This document shows, piece by piece, positions 37,244 to 45,847 of a stretch of 64,000 nucleotides of DNA. Position numbers and translations under genes: made by a program. The notes under the pieces were generated by a model. That model ran no database searches and was not told where the DNA came from. It was given only the letters and a program-made list of their open reading frames with translations. The DNA comes from Bacteroidota bacterium (GTDB taxonomy: Bacteria > Bacteroidota > Bacteroidia > Palsa-965): positions 62,001 through 126,000 of the forward strand of contig JACQAM010000003.1 in assembly GCA_016194975.1 (NCBI GenBank), in the 5' to 3' direction. The stretch's first letter is position 1. Every line of letters begins with the position of its first letter.

Positions 37244-38046
37244 AAACCTTAAGCATATTCATTCCTTCAATCTTTTTTCTCCTGCTTGTGAATTGCTCTG
37301 GAAATGTTGCTGGTGAAACTAAAAGTGATTCTGTTCCTGATACAACAAAAGTCGTGGCCACCGGCAAAAAAATTTCCGCCCCGTTGAAAATTACATTCGC
37401 CGCTGCTGATGGCATTATTATTTCTGCCGACAGTTATTTCAGCAATGATACTTTGCCGTGGTTACTTCTTTGTCACCAGGCTGGATTCAGTCGCGGTGAA
37501 TACATCGAGACCGCGCCGAAACTGGCGGAGCTTGGTTACAATTGTCTCGCCATTGATCAACGTTCGGGAAATGAAGTGAACGGCGTGAAAAATGAAACAG
37601 CACAACGCGCGAAAGATGCTGGCAGGCCCACTACTTATCTCGATGCAGAACAGGACATCATTGCAGCAATTAATTATCTCTATGAGCAAACAAAAAAACC
37701 GGTGATCCTCGTTGGCAGTTCTTACTCCGCAGGATTAGTTCTGAAAATTGCAACGGTGAATCCATTGGTAAAAGCAGTGCTCGCATTTTCTCCCGGGGAA
37801 TATTACGGCGACAAATTAAATCTTGCAAAAACTGTGAGCACACTCGACAAACCTGTTTTCATCACCTGCTCGCACGACGAAATTCCTGATGTGAGAAAAA
37901 TTTACGACGCTATTCCATCTCAGCACAAAACTTTTTTCGAGCCGAAGTCGCCGGGTATTCACGCTTCGAGATGTTTGTGGGAAACAACCGATGATTATAA
38001 AGAATACTGGGTTGCGGTAAAAGCATTTCTGAAAACCGGAATATGA
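37240..38046 (+). CDS. Alpha/beta hydrolase lipoprotein
   Basis: 268 residues. Lipoprotein signal ending LLLVNC (Cys about 19), then a dienelactone-hydrolase-like core: LLLCHQAGFSRGEYIE (oxyanion region), nucleophile elbow VGSSYSAGL, ITCSHDEIPDVRKIY acid region, and a late SPGIHASRCLW histidine. The Ser/Asp/His triad therefore looks complete. It shares a transcript with the halogenase-like gene (ATGA overlap), so it might act on a linked ester product; this is inference. Confidence 0.8.
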   Translation: MKTLSIFIPSIFFLLLVNCSGNVAGETKSDSVPDTTKVVATGKKISAPLKITFAAADGIIISADSYFSNDTLPWLLLCHQAGFSRGEYIETAPKLAELGYNCLAIDQRSGNEVNGVKNETAQRAKDAGRPTTYLDAEQDIIAAINYLYEQTKKPVILVGSSYSAGLVLKIATVNPLVKAVLAFSPGEYYGDKLNLAKTVSTLDKPVFITCSHDEIPDVRKIYDAIPSQHKTFFEPKSPGIHASRCLWETTDDYKEYWVAVKAFLKTGI

Positions 38047-38090
38047 ATCCCGAATTGTGGCGTGAAGACAAAGATCCTTACAGCATCGAA

Positions 38091-38747
38091 TCAATTCCCG
38101 TTTATCAGTTTATTGAGTAATGCCAGTACGGCGAGTGATGCTGCGAGCAAAAGTATTCCCGCTGAATAGGCCACCGCTTTTTTCGCTTCACCGGAACCTT
38201 CTTCTTTTTCAGGCGGCGCTTCCCTTGCGATTTCTTTCTGCGCTTTCCATCCGAAATAAATGGCAAGAACGTAAAATACAAATGCAAGTCCCGCAAGTAA
38301 GATCGCGATTTCCATTAATCCCGTCAACAGCAGGATGAATCCGGCGATAGCGAGCAATTGTGCTATGACGAATGAATAAGCAGCGATACGTGACTTTTTA
38401 TTCACGTTATCGTTTTTACCGCGTGGAATATTCTTCAGCACAGAAAAATGCGACCTGATTTTCTTTCGCTGCAATAGCACCGCAACTGATTTTATTTTTC
38501 CGGAAATACCCGCGTTCTTTAAAGTATCTTTTTGCTTGGCAGAAAAACGACTTTGTTCTGCACTTTTTCTATCCGCCGTTGAAATGAAATGCTTGTCCTT
38601 ACTTCTTCCTGGCAAATTGTTTTCACGCGACTTTCCCCTCTCATCAAAATAATATCCAGGCCGGTAATGTCTTTTTTCAGGATGAAAATACGATGAGCAT
38701 GAAACAAATAAAATTGCCGGAATGAAAAATGATAATCTATTCTTCAT
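38091..38747 (-). CDS. Lipoprotein-type membrane protein of unknown function
   Basis: About 218 residues from the ATG at 38747 (38762 is an alternative). An N-terminal lipobox (FVSCSS) is followed by a basic low-complexity region (to about 115) and then two close TM helices (about 125-170), a short charged loop (PPEKEEGSGEAKK) and a third TM at the C-terminus. It resembles small uncharacterised Bacteroidota envelope proteins. It may share a transcript with the GldM-C protein 23 bp upstream. Confidence 0.6.
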   Translation of the reverse strand: MKNRLSFFIPAILFVSCSSYFHPEKRHYRPGYYFDERGKSRENNLPGRSKDKHFISTADRKSAEQSRFSAKQKDTLKNAGISGKIKSVAVLLQRKKIRSHFSVLKNIPRGKNDNVNKKSRIAAYSFVIAQLLAIAGFILLLTGLMEIAILLAGLAFVFYVLAIYFGWKAQKEIAREAPPEKEEGSGEAKKAVAYSAGILLLAASLAVLALLNKLINGN

Positions 38748-38770
38748 GAATTTTATCGCCATGATAAAAA

Positions 38771-39166
38771 TTATTTCACGACCAGACTGATCCCATTAAT
38801 TTTTCTCACGATAGTATCTTCCGAAGGCGCACGCATTTTCACTTTTACATTACTGAAAATTAAACGGTCGCCCTGTTCCAATAGCGTGAGTTGTTTTGAC
38901 ATTTCATCGGTGAACTCTGGCCCGGAAGCTTTCATGTCTTTGAATTTTTCGTCATGAAAAACGGAAAGATCATAACTGACAATATTAAAACCACAATCGA
39001 AATCAAAATTCACCATCTTCGCAAAAACTCCCTTCTGAGAAACAAGTTCTTTCGGAAAAATGGAATCGTCCTGCAAATGGGAACCGACACAAAACTTCGG
39101 ATCAGGAACTTTCTTTGTTCTGAATTTGATCACGCCGGAGAAAATAATAGTTGAATATTTTTTCAT
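38771..39166 (-). CDS. Stand-alone GldM C-terminal-domain-like protein
   Basis: 131 residues aligning to the last domain of GldM, the T9SS inner-membrane motor protein: GVIKFRTKKVPDP, FPKELVSQKGVFAKMVNFDFDCGFNIVSYDLSV, EFTDEMSKQLTLLEQGDRLIFSNVKVK, and IVRKINGISLVVK. The GldM TM helix and first three domains are absent and no signal peptide is obvious, so how it reaches the periplasm is unclear. It starts 9 bp after the MORN-repeat gene, so the two are co-transcribed. Confidence 0.72.
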   Translation of the reverse strand: MKKYSTIIFSGVIKFRTKKVPDPKFCVGSHLQDDSIFPKELVSQKGVFAKMVNFDFDCGFNIVSYDLSVFHDEKFKDMKASGPEFTDEMSKQLTLLEQGDRLIFSNVKVKMRAPSEDTIVRKINGISLVVK

Positions 39167-39175
39167 GTTTTTGTT

Positions 39176-40447
39176 TTAAAAAATTATTCTCAGCGGCGGC
39201 CAGCAACTTACCGTTGGAATTTCCGGAAGAATATCACCGGGATAAGTACAATCTTCATTTACTTCCTGGTTCAAATCACAGGCGTTCTGCTGATTATTCA
39301 TATTCTGGAATCTTGAAAGCGATCCGTCTTCGCAATAATATTTCCAGCAATCAACCGGTTTGCCGTTTTTGTAGAATTCAATTCTGTTCAGTTTTCCCCG
39401 CCCGAGCGAGTCATTCGGGCGGGCATCAGGGTAATAATATTCTGCCGAACCTTCCTCGTTCCCGTGTTTATCATAAATAATTCTTGAACGCAATTTGCCG
39501 TCCGGATAATATTCCACAAGCGAATCGACCGGGGAACTTTTCCAGGTGCGCTTCATCCAGGGCAAATGATATTTCGGATCCCAGTATTTATTAGAACCAA
39601 TTCCCAACTTCGTTTTTTGCCAGTCAGATTTAATGATGTAATGCGCCTGCGCTTTCAGTTTTCCCCGCCCGACCGAGTCATTCGGGCTGGTATTTTCATA
39701 ATACCAGCGCCAGGTTCCGCTGTTCATGTGCATGAAATATTGTCCCTGCGAAAGCAATTGTCCGTTCTCATAATATGTTTTCCACAAACCAACTTTATAT
39801 CCTTCCTCATTATATCCTTCCGAATATTCTTTCCCGCTTTCGTAATAGAATTTCCATAATCCATCCATTTCACCTTTTTTAAAATTTCCGTGAGCGCGCG
39901 GATTTCCATTCGCATAATATTCGTTCCACAAGCCCACCCTGTTTCCTTTTGAATAAACACCACTACATTTTATTTTTCCGCCCGGGTAAGTTTCAAGATA
40001 TTTTCCTTCGAAGAGATCGGTGCCAAGAATTTGTATCCACACACTGACCGAAGAATCGGCATCAAAATCGAAATGGTATTTTGTTCCATCGAAGATCGTA
40101 TCGCGCTTGCGAAGAAAAAAATACAATGTTTGCTGCTGCCCTTCTTTCACCACCACGCGGATCGTTGCGTAGCCATTGCGCTCGACCTGCAGTGAATCGC
40201 CATACAAAGCAGCAACATGGTAATAACCGGAATCGTCGGTAACTCCTCCACGTTCATCATTCCGATAACGAACTGAATCCGGAAAATGATCGGCAAAGAA
40301 AACACCCGCATACTTCATTGGCTTCCTGGTTTCAGCATCATATACTTTTCCCGAAACGACGGTGGGTTGTGCAAAAACACAACCTATACAAAACAGGAAT
40401 AGAATTAAGGTAAAATATAACTTTTCCGGAATGCGGTCAACAGCCAT
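39176..40447 (-). CDS. Secreted MORN_2-repeat protein with carboxypeptidase-regulatory-like domain
   Basis: 423 residues. Signal peptide (about 1-27, IGCVFAQ), a carboxypeptidase-regulatory-like domain (about 30-105, VVSGKVYDAETRKPMKYAGVFF), then about eight MORN_2 units (e.g. YPGGKIKCSGVYSKGNRVGLWNEYYANGNPR, YYESGKEYSEGYNEEGYKVGLWKTYYENGQ). Two segments SPNDSVGRGKL and RPNDSLGRGKL interrupt the array; they are encoded by copies of a palindromic DNA repeat. MORN_2 proteins of the YwqK type have no settled function. It is co-transcribed with the GldM-C protein. The frame upstream to 40465 is open but less signal-like. Confidence 0.8.
   Translation of the reverse strand: MAVDRIPEKLYFTLILFLFCIGCVFAQPTVVSGKVYDAETRKPMKYAGVFFADHFPDSVRYRNDERGGVTDDSGYYHVAALYGDSLQVERNGYATIRVVVKEGQQQTLYFFLRKRDTIFDGTKYHFDFDADSSVSVWIQILGTDLFEGKYLETYPGGKIKCSGVYSKGNRVGLWNEYYANGNPRAHGNFKKGEMDGLWKFYYESGKEYSEGYNEEGYKVGLWKTYYENGQLLSQGQYFMHMNSGTWRWYYENTSPNDSVGRGKLKAQAHYIIKSDWQKTKLGIGSNKYWDPKYHLPWMKRTWKSSPVDSLVEYYPDGKLRSRIIYDKHGNEEGSAEYYYPDARPNDSLGRGKLNRIEFYKNGKPVDCWKYYCEDGSLSRFQNMNNQQNACDLNQEVNEDCTYPGDILPEIPTVSCWPPLRIIF
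39387..39425. repeat. Palindromic repeat copy 1, inside MORN gene
   Basis: CCCGCCCGA (39397-39405) pairs perfectly with TCGGGCGGG (39415-39423), loop GCGAGTCAT. Flanks TTCAGTTTTC are shared with copy 2, 267 bp away (89 codons, same frame). Confidence 0.8.
39654..39692. repeat. Palindromic repeat copy 2, inside MORN gene
   Basis: CCCGCCCGA (39664-39672) with TCGGGCTGG (39682-39690), 8 of 9 pairs, loop CCGAGTCAT. It has the same flank and reading frame as copy 1. Confidence 0.78.
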
Positions 40448-40638
40448 GCTATAAAGATAATGCACCGCGATCAGAATCGAAATGGCATGAATGAAGCCCG
40501 GTACCAGCCAAACAGGATATCGAATATTCTCAATGGTTGGTGCCTTTAATAAGATATCCGGCAGAAAGACTTACCCGGTGTTCCGGTGTTCATCATTCCT
40601 TGTTTCTATTTTTATATCTTTCGAGGAGAAACCATTCT

Positions 40639-43600
40639 ATGCCGAAAAGAATTTCACCTTATTTTTTTCTTCTTCTCTTTTTTCTTCCTGTTTTTTCCTT
40701 CGCTCAACATTACAACCTGAAAAATTATTCTATTGAAGATGGACTTCCACAATCGCAGGTGATGAAGATCATACAGGACAGCCGCGGTTACCTGTGGCTG
40801 TGTACTGATGGCGGAGGAGCTGCGCGTTTTGATGGAAAAAAATTCGAAGTATTCAATGTAGAGAACGGAATGGCAGACAATCGTGTGAATACAGTTTATG
40901 AAGACCGGAAAGGCAATATCTGGTTCGGCACTTTCAGCGGCCTTACCCGGTGGGATGGAAATAAAATGGAGATCTTCTTCAACAAAATAAATGCGAATGC
41001 AAATTCGATTAACGCAATCTGCGAAGATGCATCCGGTTTATTGTGGCTGGGTTCAGATAAAGAAGGAGTGTGGACATTTGACGGAAAAAATTTCAAAAAA
41101 ATTTCACTCACACTTGGCAATGGAACTCCTTTCAACGACGGAATAAAATCAATCCTCTGTACGCGTGATGGAACGATATGGATAGCGAGCGACGGTGCAG
41201 TATTTTCAAGTAAAAATGATTCACTGATCTCTTACCAGCAGCCCCGCTATGATATTTGTTCGAATGGCGCATGGTCGCTTTGCGAAGATCATTTCAATAA
41301 TATCTGGATCGGTTCTTATGGAAATTTTTCGTGCAAATACAACAAGAAAAAAAATTCATGGCAGCATATTGAAAGCAGTTACGGCCTTTCGAATGGTTTG
41401 ATCCTGAATATGACTGAAGATCGTCAGCGCCATTTGTGGGTGTGCACGGATGGAGGAGGAATTTACCAGTTTGATAATTCAAAAGAAGATACGCTCACGC
41501 TTCTGCAAAACATCACTGAAAAAAACGGACTTCCCAATGATCGCGTTCGCTGCATCATGCAGGACAAAGAAGGAAATATGTGGATAGGCAGTGACCAGGG
41601 ATTAACGCGCTATGATCTCGGTGCATTCACAACTTACGACCGGAAAGACGGGCTGAATAATTCTTATGTGCTGAATATTTTTGAAGACAGTAAAAATAAT
41701 TTGTGGTTCGGATCACAGCGTGGCGTAAATGTTTTTGATGGAACCTCTTTCAGTGATTATGCTGTTGACGGAAAACCGGTGAGTAATTATGTGTGGAAAA
41801 TTTTCGAGGATCGCGATCATACTATCTGGCTGGGAACATATTTGGGCGGAGCCATTAAATGCGATGGAAAAAAATCCACTGTTTACACGAATGATCATGG
41901 TTTGCCCAATAGTGCGATCTTCGACATCAACCAGGACCACGATGGAAATATATGGCTGGGTACTGATTATGGGATCGCATTTTTCTGGAAGGATTCCCTG
42001 TTCTATTATAATTCGGTAAACGGGCTGAACAATTGCCGCGTGCGATCGATCTTCATTGACAAAAAAGGAATTGTCTGGATCGGCACACGTAATGGTGTTC
42101 TTCAATTTACACCAACAGGAAAAAAACCACTTGCCACTGATTTCAAACAAATAAAAATAAATGACAAGGTGGATAAAAGTGTGGTGCACTCCATTACCGG
42201 CGATGACAATGGAAATATCTGGTTCACCACTTATGGATACGGCATCATTCGTTATGATCCGGCCACCGGAAAAAGTGTGGAGCTGGAAACGAAAGACGGA
42301 TTAAGCCACAACACTGTTCTGTCGATAGTGAAAGACGGAAAATATTTCTGGATCGGAACCGTGAACGGGATCAATAAATTCAACGTTGTGTTGTTTGATT
42401 CCACCGGTGAAAAATCTTTTCAGCATTTCGGAAAAGCAGAAGGATTCAACGGCGTGGAATGCACACAGAATTCTGCATTCAGGGACAGTAAGGGAAATAT
42501 CTGGTTCGGAACCGGAAGCGGCGCAATAAAATACGATGCGCGTTATGAAACGCACAATGCGATTGAACCGGCAACACACATAACGGGCATGCGATTGTTC
42601 TATGAAAAAACAGACTGGAGTAAATTCGCTGACAGCGTTGACCATTCTACCGGTATGCCTTTTGATCTTACACTGGGCTATGATCAGAATCACATCACTT
42701 TCGATTTTATAGGAATCAGTCTCACATCACCGGAAAAAGTTCAGTACCGTTACAAACTCGAAGGACTCGACAAAGACTGGTCGCCTCCTACTACCGAAAC
42801 TTTTGCATCGTATCCCGGATTACCACCCGGCGATTACACTTTTTATGTGAAGGCCTGCAACAACGAAGGCGTGTGGAATAAAGTTCCGCAATCATTTTCT
42901 TTTTCTGTCGACCCGCCTTTCTATAAAACAAAAGTATTTTATGGCTTCTGCATTTTACTTTTACTGAGTGGCGGTTTGGGATACAGCCGCGTGCGTACGC
43001 GCAGTTTGCGCAATGCAAAAAAACGGTTGGAAAAACAAGTACGTGCGCGAACGGCGGAGTTGCACGAAAAAAATATTACGCTCGAAAATCAGAAGACCGT
43101 CATTGAAGAAAAAAATAAAGACATTACCGATAGCATTACGTACGCGAGGAAAATACAATTGTCGGTTCTTCCTCCGGAAGATCTTGTCACAAAACTTTTT
43201 CCTGAATCCTTCATTCTTTTCAAACCGCGCGATATTGTGAGCGGCGATTTTTACTGGGTGGGAGAACGCGATAAATTGAAATTCTTTTCAGTAACGGATT
43301 GCACCGGCCACGGCGTTCCCGGCGGATTCATGAGTATGCTCGGGATCACTTTGCTCAATGAAATTCTCGCTGAAAAAAATATTATTTCTCCCGGGCTCAT
43401 GCTCGATGAATTGCGCGAACAGGTGATACAGGCGCTTAACCGCTCGCGCAAGGAAGGCGAAATGCCTGCACGCGATGGAATGGACATTTCACTCTGCTGC
43501 ATTGATGAAAAAAATAAAAAACTGCATTACGCAGGAGCCAACAATCCTGTTTATATAGTTCGCGGAAAAGAACTGATCGAACTTGCCCCGGATAAACAAC

Positions 43601-43875
43601 CGGTGGGCGCGCACGAAAGAATAAAACCATTCACGCTTCAAACAGTCGGCCTTTCCACCGGCGATATTATTATTTCTGCTTCAGATGGCTTTCCCGACCA
43701 ATTCAACTCGGAGACAGGAAAAAAATTCTCCTATCGTAAATTCCGGGAAACACTTTTACTCGGTGCCGGATTACCGATACGCGATTTCGGAAAAATGCTG
43801 GAAAAGGAATTTGACGAATGGAAAGGCGATGAACCGCAGATCGACGATGTGTGCGTGATGGGAGTGAAGGTTTAA
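40639..43875 (+). CDS. Two-component-regulator-propeller sensor with SpoIIE phosphatase output
   Basis: 1078 residues from the ATG at 40639, which opens a signal peptide (MPKRISPYFF ... FSFAQ). Periplasmic part: about twelve Reg_prop repeats forming beta-propellers (e.g. GNIWFGTFSGLTRWDG, GNMWIGSDQGLTRYD) to about residue 640, then a Y_Y_Y domain (about 687-755, YRYKLEGLDKDWSP ... LPPGDYTFYVKACNNEGVW). TM helix about 762-782, coiled coil, then SpoIIE phosphatase (about 847-1078) with FKPRDIVSGDFYW, DCTGHGVPGGFMSMLG and DGMDIS. In hybrid two-component sensors this head senses glycans; here the output is a phosphatase. No histidine kinase domain is present. Confidence 0.92.
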   Translation: MPKRISPYFFLLLFFLPVFSFAQHYNLKNYSIEDGLPQSQVMKIIQDSRGYLWLCTDGGGAARFDGKKFEVFNVENGMADNRVNTVYEDRKGNIWFGTFSGLTRWDGNKMEIFFNKINANANSINAICEDASGLLWLGSDKEGVWTFDGKNFKKISLTLGNGTPFNDGIKSILCTRDGTIWIASDGAVFSSKNDSLISYQQPRYDICSNGAWSLCEDHFNNIWIGSYGNFSCKYNKKKNSWQHIESSYGLSNGLILNMTEDRQRHLWVCTDGGGIYQFDNSKEDTLTLLQNITEKNGLPNDRVRCIMQDKEGNMWIGSDQGLTRYDLGAFTTYDRKDGLNNSYVLNIFEDSKNNLWFGSQRGVNVFDGTSFSDYAVDGKPVSNYVWKIFEDRDHTIWLGTYLGGAIKCDGKKSTVYTNDHGLPNSAIFDINQDHDGNIWLGTDYGIAFFWKDSLFYYNSVNGLNNCRVRSIFIDKKGIVWIGTRNGVLQFTPTGKKPLATDFKQIKINDKVDKSVVHSITGDDNGNIWFTTYGYGIIRYDPATGKSVELETKDGLSHNTVLSIVKDGKYFWIGTVNGINKFNVVLFDSTGEKSFQHFGKAEGFNGVECTQNSAFRDSKGNIWFGTGSGAIKYDARYETHNAIEPATHITGMRLFYEKTDWSKFADSVDHSTGMPFDLTLGYDQNHITFDFIGISLTSPEKVQYRYKLEGLDKDWSPPTTETFASYPGLPPGDYTFYVKACNNEGVWNKVPQSFSFSVDPPFYKTKVFYGFCILLLLSGGLGYSRVRTRSLRNAKKRLEKQVRARTAELHEKNITLENQKTVIEEKNKDITDSITYARKIQLSVLPPEDLVTKLFPESFILFKPRDIVSGDFYWVGERDKLKFFSVTDCTGHGVPGGFMSMLGITLLNEILAEKNIISPGLMLDELREQVIQALNRSRKEGEMPARDGMDISLCCIDEKNKKLHYAGANNPVYIVRGKELIELAPDKQPVGAHERIKPFTLQTVGLSTGDIIISASDGFPDQFNSETGKKFSYRKFRETLLLGAGLPIRDFGKMLEKEFDEWKGDEPQIDDVCVMGVKV

Positions 43876-43940
43876 GGTTAATGCAATAGGTTTTTCATTT
43901 TGGATTTTCCATTTGGGATTTGGAATTTTTTAAGTTTGAT

Positions 43941-43977
43941 AATATTGCCACGGATTTTCACAGATTATGCACAGATT
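43941..43977. repeat. Left 37-bp inverted repeat arm
   Basis: Begins AATATTGCCACGG and ends CACAGATT. Matches the reverse complement of 44386-44422 at 36 of 37 positions. Confidence 0.9.
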
Positions 43978-43981
43978 TTTT

Positions 43982-44382
43982 TCAGAGAATTATGCGCTTG
44001 AATTTAAGAGAGTACTCGCCGAAATTCATTATCAACCCGATTTTACATTTCGATACTGCGAGATAATTTATTGTTTGTTTTAAATCTTCATTTGAAATTC
44101 CATTCTGCGCTTTTATTTCAAGTATCACCGAATTTTCAATGACAAAATCCGAGAAAAAATAATGGGGAAGAATAATTCCCTTATAGGTCACATCATACTT
44201 TTTCTCCCTCTCAAAATTAATCCCGCTCATTTTGAATTCCCGTTCAATCGCATCTTTGTAAACGATCTCAAGAAACCCGTGACCGAGATTTCTGTGAACT
44301 TCCATGCATAATCCAATGGCCTTGCTGTAATTTCTGATTCCGGATAAAACGTTTTATCAAAACGCTTTTTTTCTTTTTCCAT
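43982..44382 (-). pseudogene. GxxExxY protein (PD-(D/E)XK nuclease superfamily), frameshifted
   Basis: Two frames together give one complete family member of about 133 residues. The N-terminus MEKEKKRFDKTFYPESEIT starts at 44382; the frame then breaks near 44321-44324 and resumes as KAIGLCMEVHRNLGHGFLEIVY, which carries the GxxExxY signature (GHGFLEIVY). The nuclease-like core follows (FSDFVIENSVILEIKAQ, the D ... E-x-K pattern). Adding one A in the AAGG run would restore the frame, so it is either a natural one-base deletion or a sequencing error. An internal ATG (44305) could give a 107-residue product lacking the first 25 residues. Family function is not established. Confidence 0.82.
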
Positions 44383-44385
44383 ATT

Positions 44386-44422
44386 AATCTGTGTATAATC
44401 TGTGAAAATCCGTGGCAATATT
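44386..44422. repeat. Right 37-bp inverted repeat arm
   Basis: Inverted partner of 43941-43977; lies 3 bp upstream of the GxxExxY ATG and probably carries its 5' signals. Confidence 0.9.
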
Positions 44423-44455
44423 TTCCCCATCGCCACTAATAAATTTGTTAGTAAA

Positions 44456-45847
44456 TCACCCCGCCCAATTCTCTCTATCTAAACTTCGGTACTGAATAGC
44501 TTCTGCAATATGATTCGAAAGAATTTTTTCTGATTCATCCAGGTCGGCGATCGTTCTCGATACTTTCAGGATGCGATCATACGCACGCGCGGAGAGCCCG
44601 ATTTTTTCCATTGCAGTTTTCAGCAACTGAATGCTCACTTCATCGATCACACAAACTTCCCGCAGCAAACTCGCGCCCATCTGCGCATTCGAATAAATAT
44701 TTTCCTGCTTTTCAAATCGCGCCAGTTGCCTGTTCCGCGCACGCACCACACGCGCACGCACATCGGAACTGCGCTCGGAATTTTTACGATCAATGAGTTC
44801 TCCGAATCCAACCGGCGTAACTTCAATATGAATATCGATCCGGTCGAGCAGCGGGCCCGACAAACGATTGAGATATTTCTGTATACCACCGGGCGGACAC
44901 ACACAATCGTATTCCGGCAATTCATTGAGAAACAAAACTCCATTGTGTGCAAGAGAAATTTCGCCGGGCATGGGAATTCCGCCACCGCCTACAAGCGCCA
45001 CATCGGAAATCGTATGATGCGGCGCGCGGAAAGGCCGTTGCGTAATAAGCCCTGAATTCTTCATCGTCTTTCCGGCGACCGAATGAATTTTCGTTGTCTC
45101 GAGCGATTCGCGCAAAGTCATTGGCGGAAGAATGCCAGGCAATCTTTTTGCGAGCATAGTTTTTCCTGCGCCGGGTGGGCCCACCATGAGAAGATTATGT
45201 CCGCCAGCCGCTGCGATCTCGAGTGCGCGTTTAATATTTTCCTGTCCTTTTACATCCGAAAAATCAGAATCGGTGAGAATTTCGGCAGCAGCAAATTCTT
45301 TGTCAAGATCAAGTTTCATGGGCTTGAATTCCCTTTTTCCTTCGAAGAAAGCACACACTTCACTGAGGTGTTCCATGGCATAAACATCGATCCCGTTCAC
45401 TACGGCAGCTTCGCGCGCATTTTCCTTTGGAAGGATCAATCCTTTGAATCCCTCTTCTTTCGCATGAATGGAAATGGGTAATGCGCCACGCACCGGTCGG
45501 AGAATTCCATCAAGCGCCAATTCTCCCATGATCACAAATTCTTCCGGGTTGATTTCGTCAATGAGTTGTCCGGATGCAGAAAGGATTCCAATTGCAATAG
45601 GAAGATCATAAGCAGAACCTTCTTTGCGGATATCGGCCGGGGCAAGATTCACTGTAATTTTTTTTCCGGGAATTTTAAAACCATTATTGTTGAGCGCTGC
45701 ATCAATTCGCTGCTGGCTTTCACGAATGGCGCTGTCGGCAAGCCCTACAATATGGTAATTGATACCGGTGTCAATATTGACCTCAATGGTTACTGTCTTT
45801 GCATTAATGCCGGAAACGGCACAACCGAACATTTTTACGAGTGGCAT
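44456..45847 (-). CDS. YifB/ComM-family Mg-chelatase-like AAA+ ATPase with internal deletion
   Basis: 463 residues against about 510 in the family. Order: N-terminal LonC-like domain (NIDTGINYHIVGLADSAIRESQQRIDAALNNNGF), Walker A VGPPGAGKTMLAKRLPGILP, Walker B LFLNELPEY, then directly DCVCPPGGIQKYLNRLSGPLLDRIDIHIEV and the C-terminal lid. The family has about 45 residues between LPEF and CVCPPG (MRQPLEDR..., sensor 1 SMNPCPCGY). These are missing in frame at about 44907. ComM is a helicase for branch migration in transformation; without sensor 1 and one cysteine pair this copy is probably inactive, unless the gap is an assembly error. Confidence 0.88.
   Translation of the reverse strand: MPLVKMFGCAVSGINAKTVTIEVNIDTGINYHIVGLADSAIRESQQRIDAALNNNGFKIPGKKITVNLAPADIRKEGSAYDLPIAIGILSASGQLIDEINPEEFVIMGELALDGILRPVRGALPISIHAKEEGFKGLILPKENAREAAVVNGIDVYAMEHLSEVCAFFEGKREFKPMKLDLDKEFAAAEILTDSDFSDVKGQENIKRALEIAAAGGHNLLMVGPPGAGKTMLAKRLPGILPPMTLRESLETTKIHSVAGKTMKNSGLITQRPFRAPHHTISDVALVGGGGIPMPGEISLAHNGVLFLNELPEYDCVCPPGGIQKYLNRLSGPLLDRIDIHIEVTPVGFGELIDRKNSERSSDVRARVVRARNRQLARFEKQENIYSNAQMGASLLREVCVIDEVSIQLLKTAMEKIGLSARAYDRILKVSRTIADLDESEKILSNHIAEAIQYRSLDRENWAG

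Larger units (their letters stand above)
43941..44422. mobile_element. 482-bp single-gene element: GxxExxY gene enclosed by 37-bp inverted repeats
   Basis: Outer arms at 43941-43977 and 44386-44422 are inverted copies with one mismatch in 37 bp. One arm ends 4 bp from the stop codon and the other 3 bp from the ATG, so nothing but the gene and its arms is present. Each arm carries an internal direct repeat CACAGATTA/CACAGATT. No target site duplication was found at the ends. No transposase is present. Confidence 0.75.
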
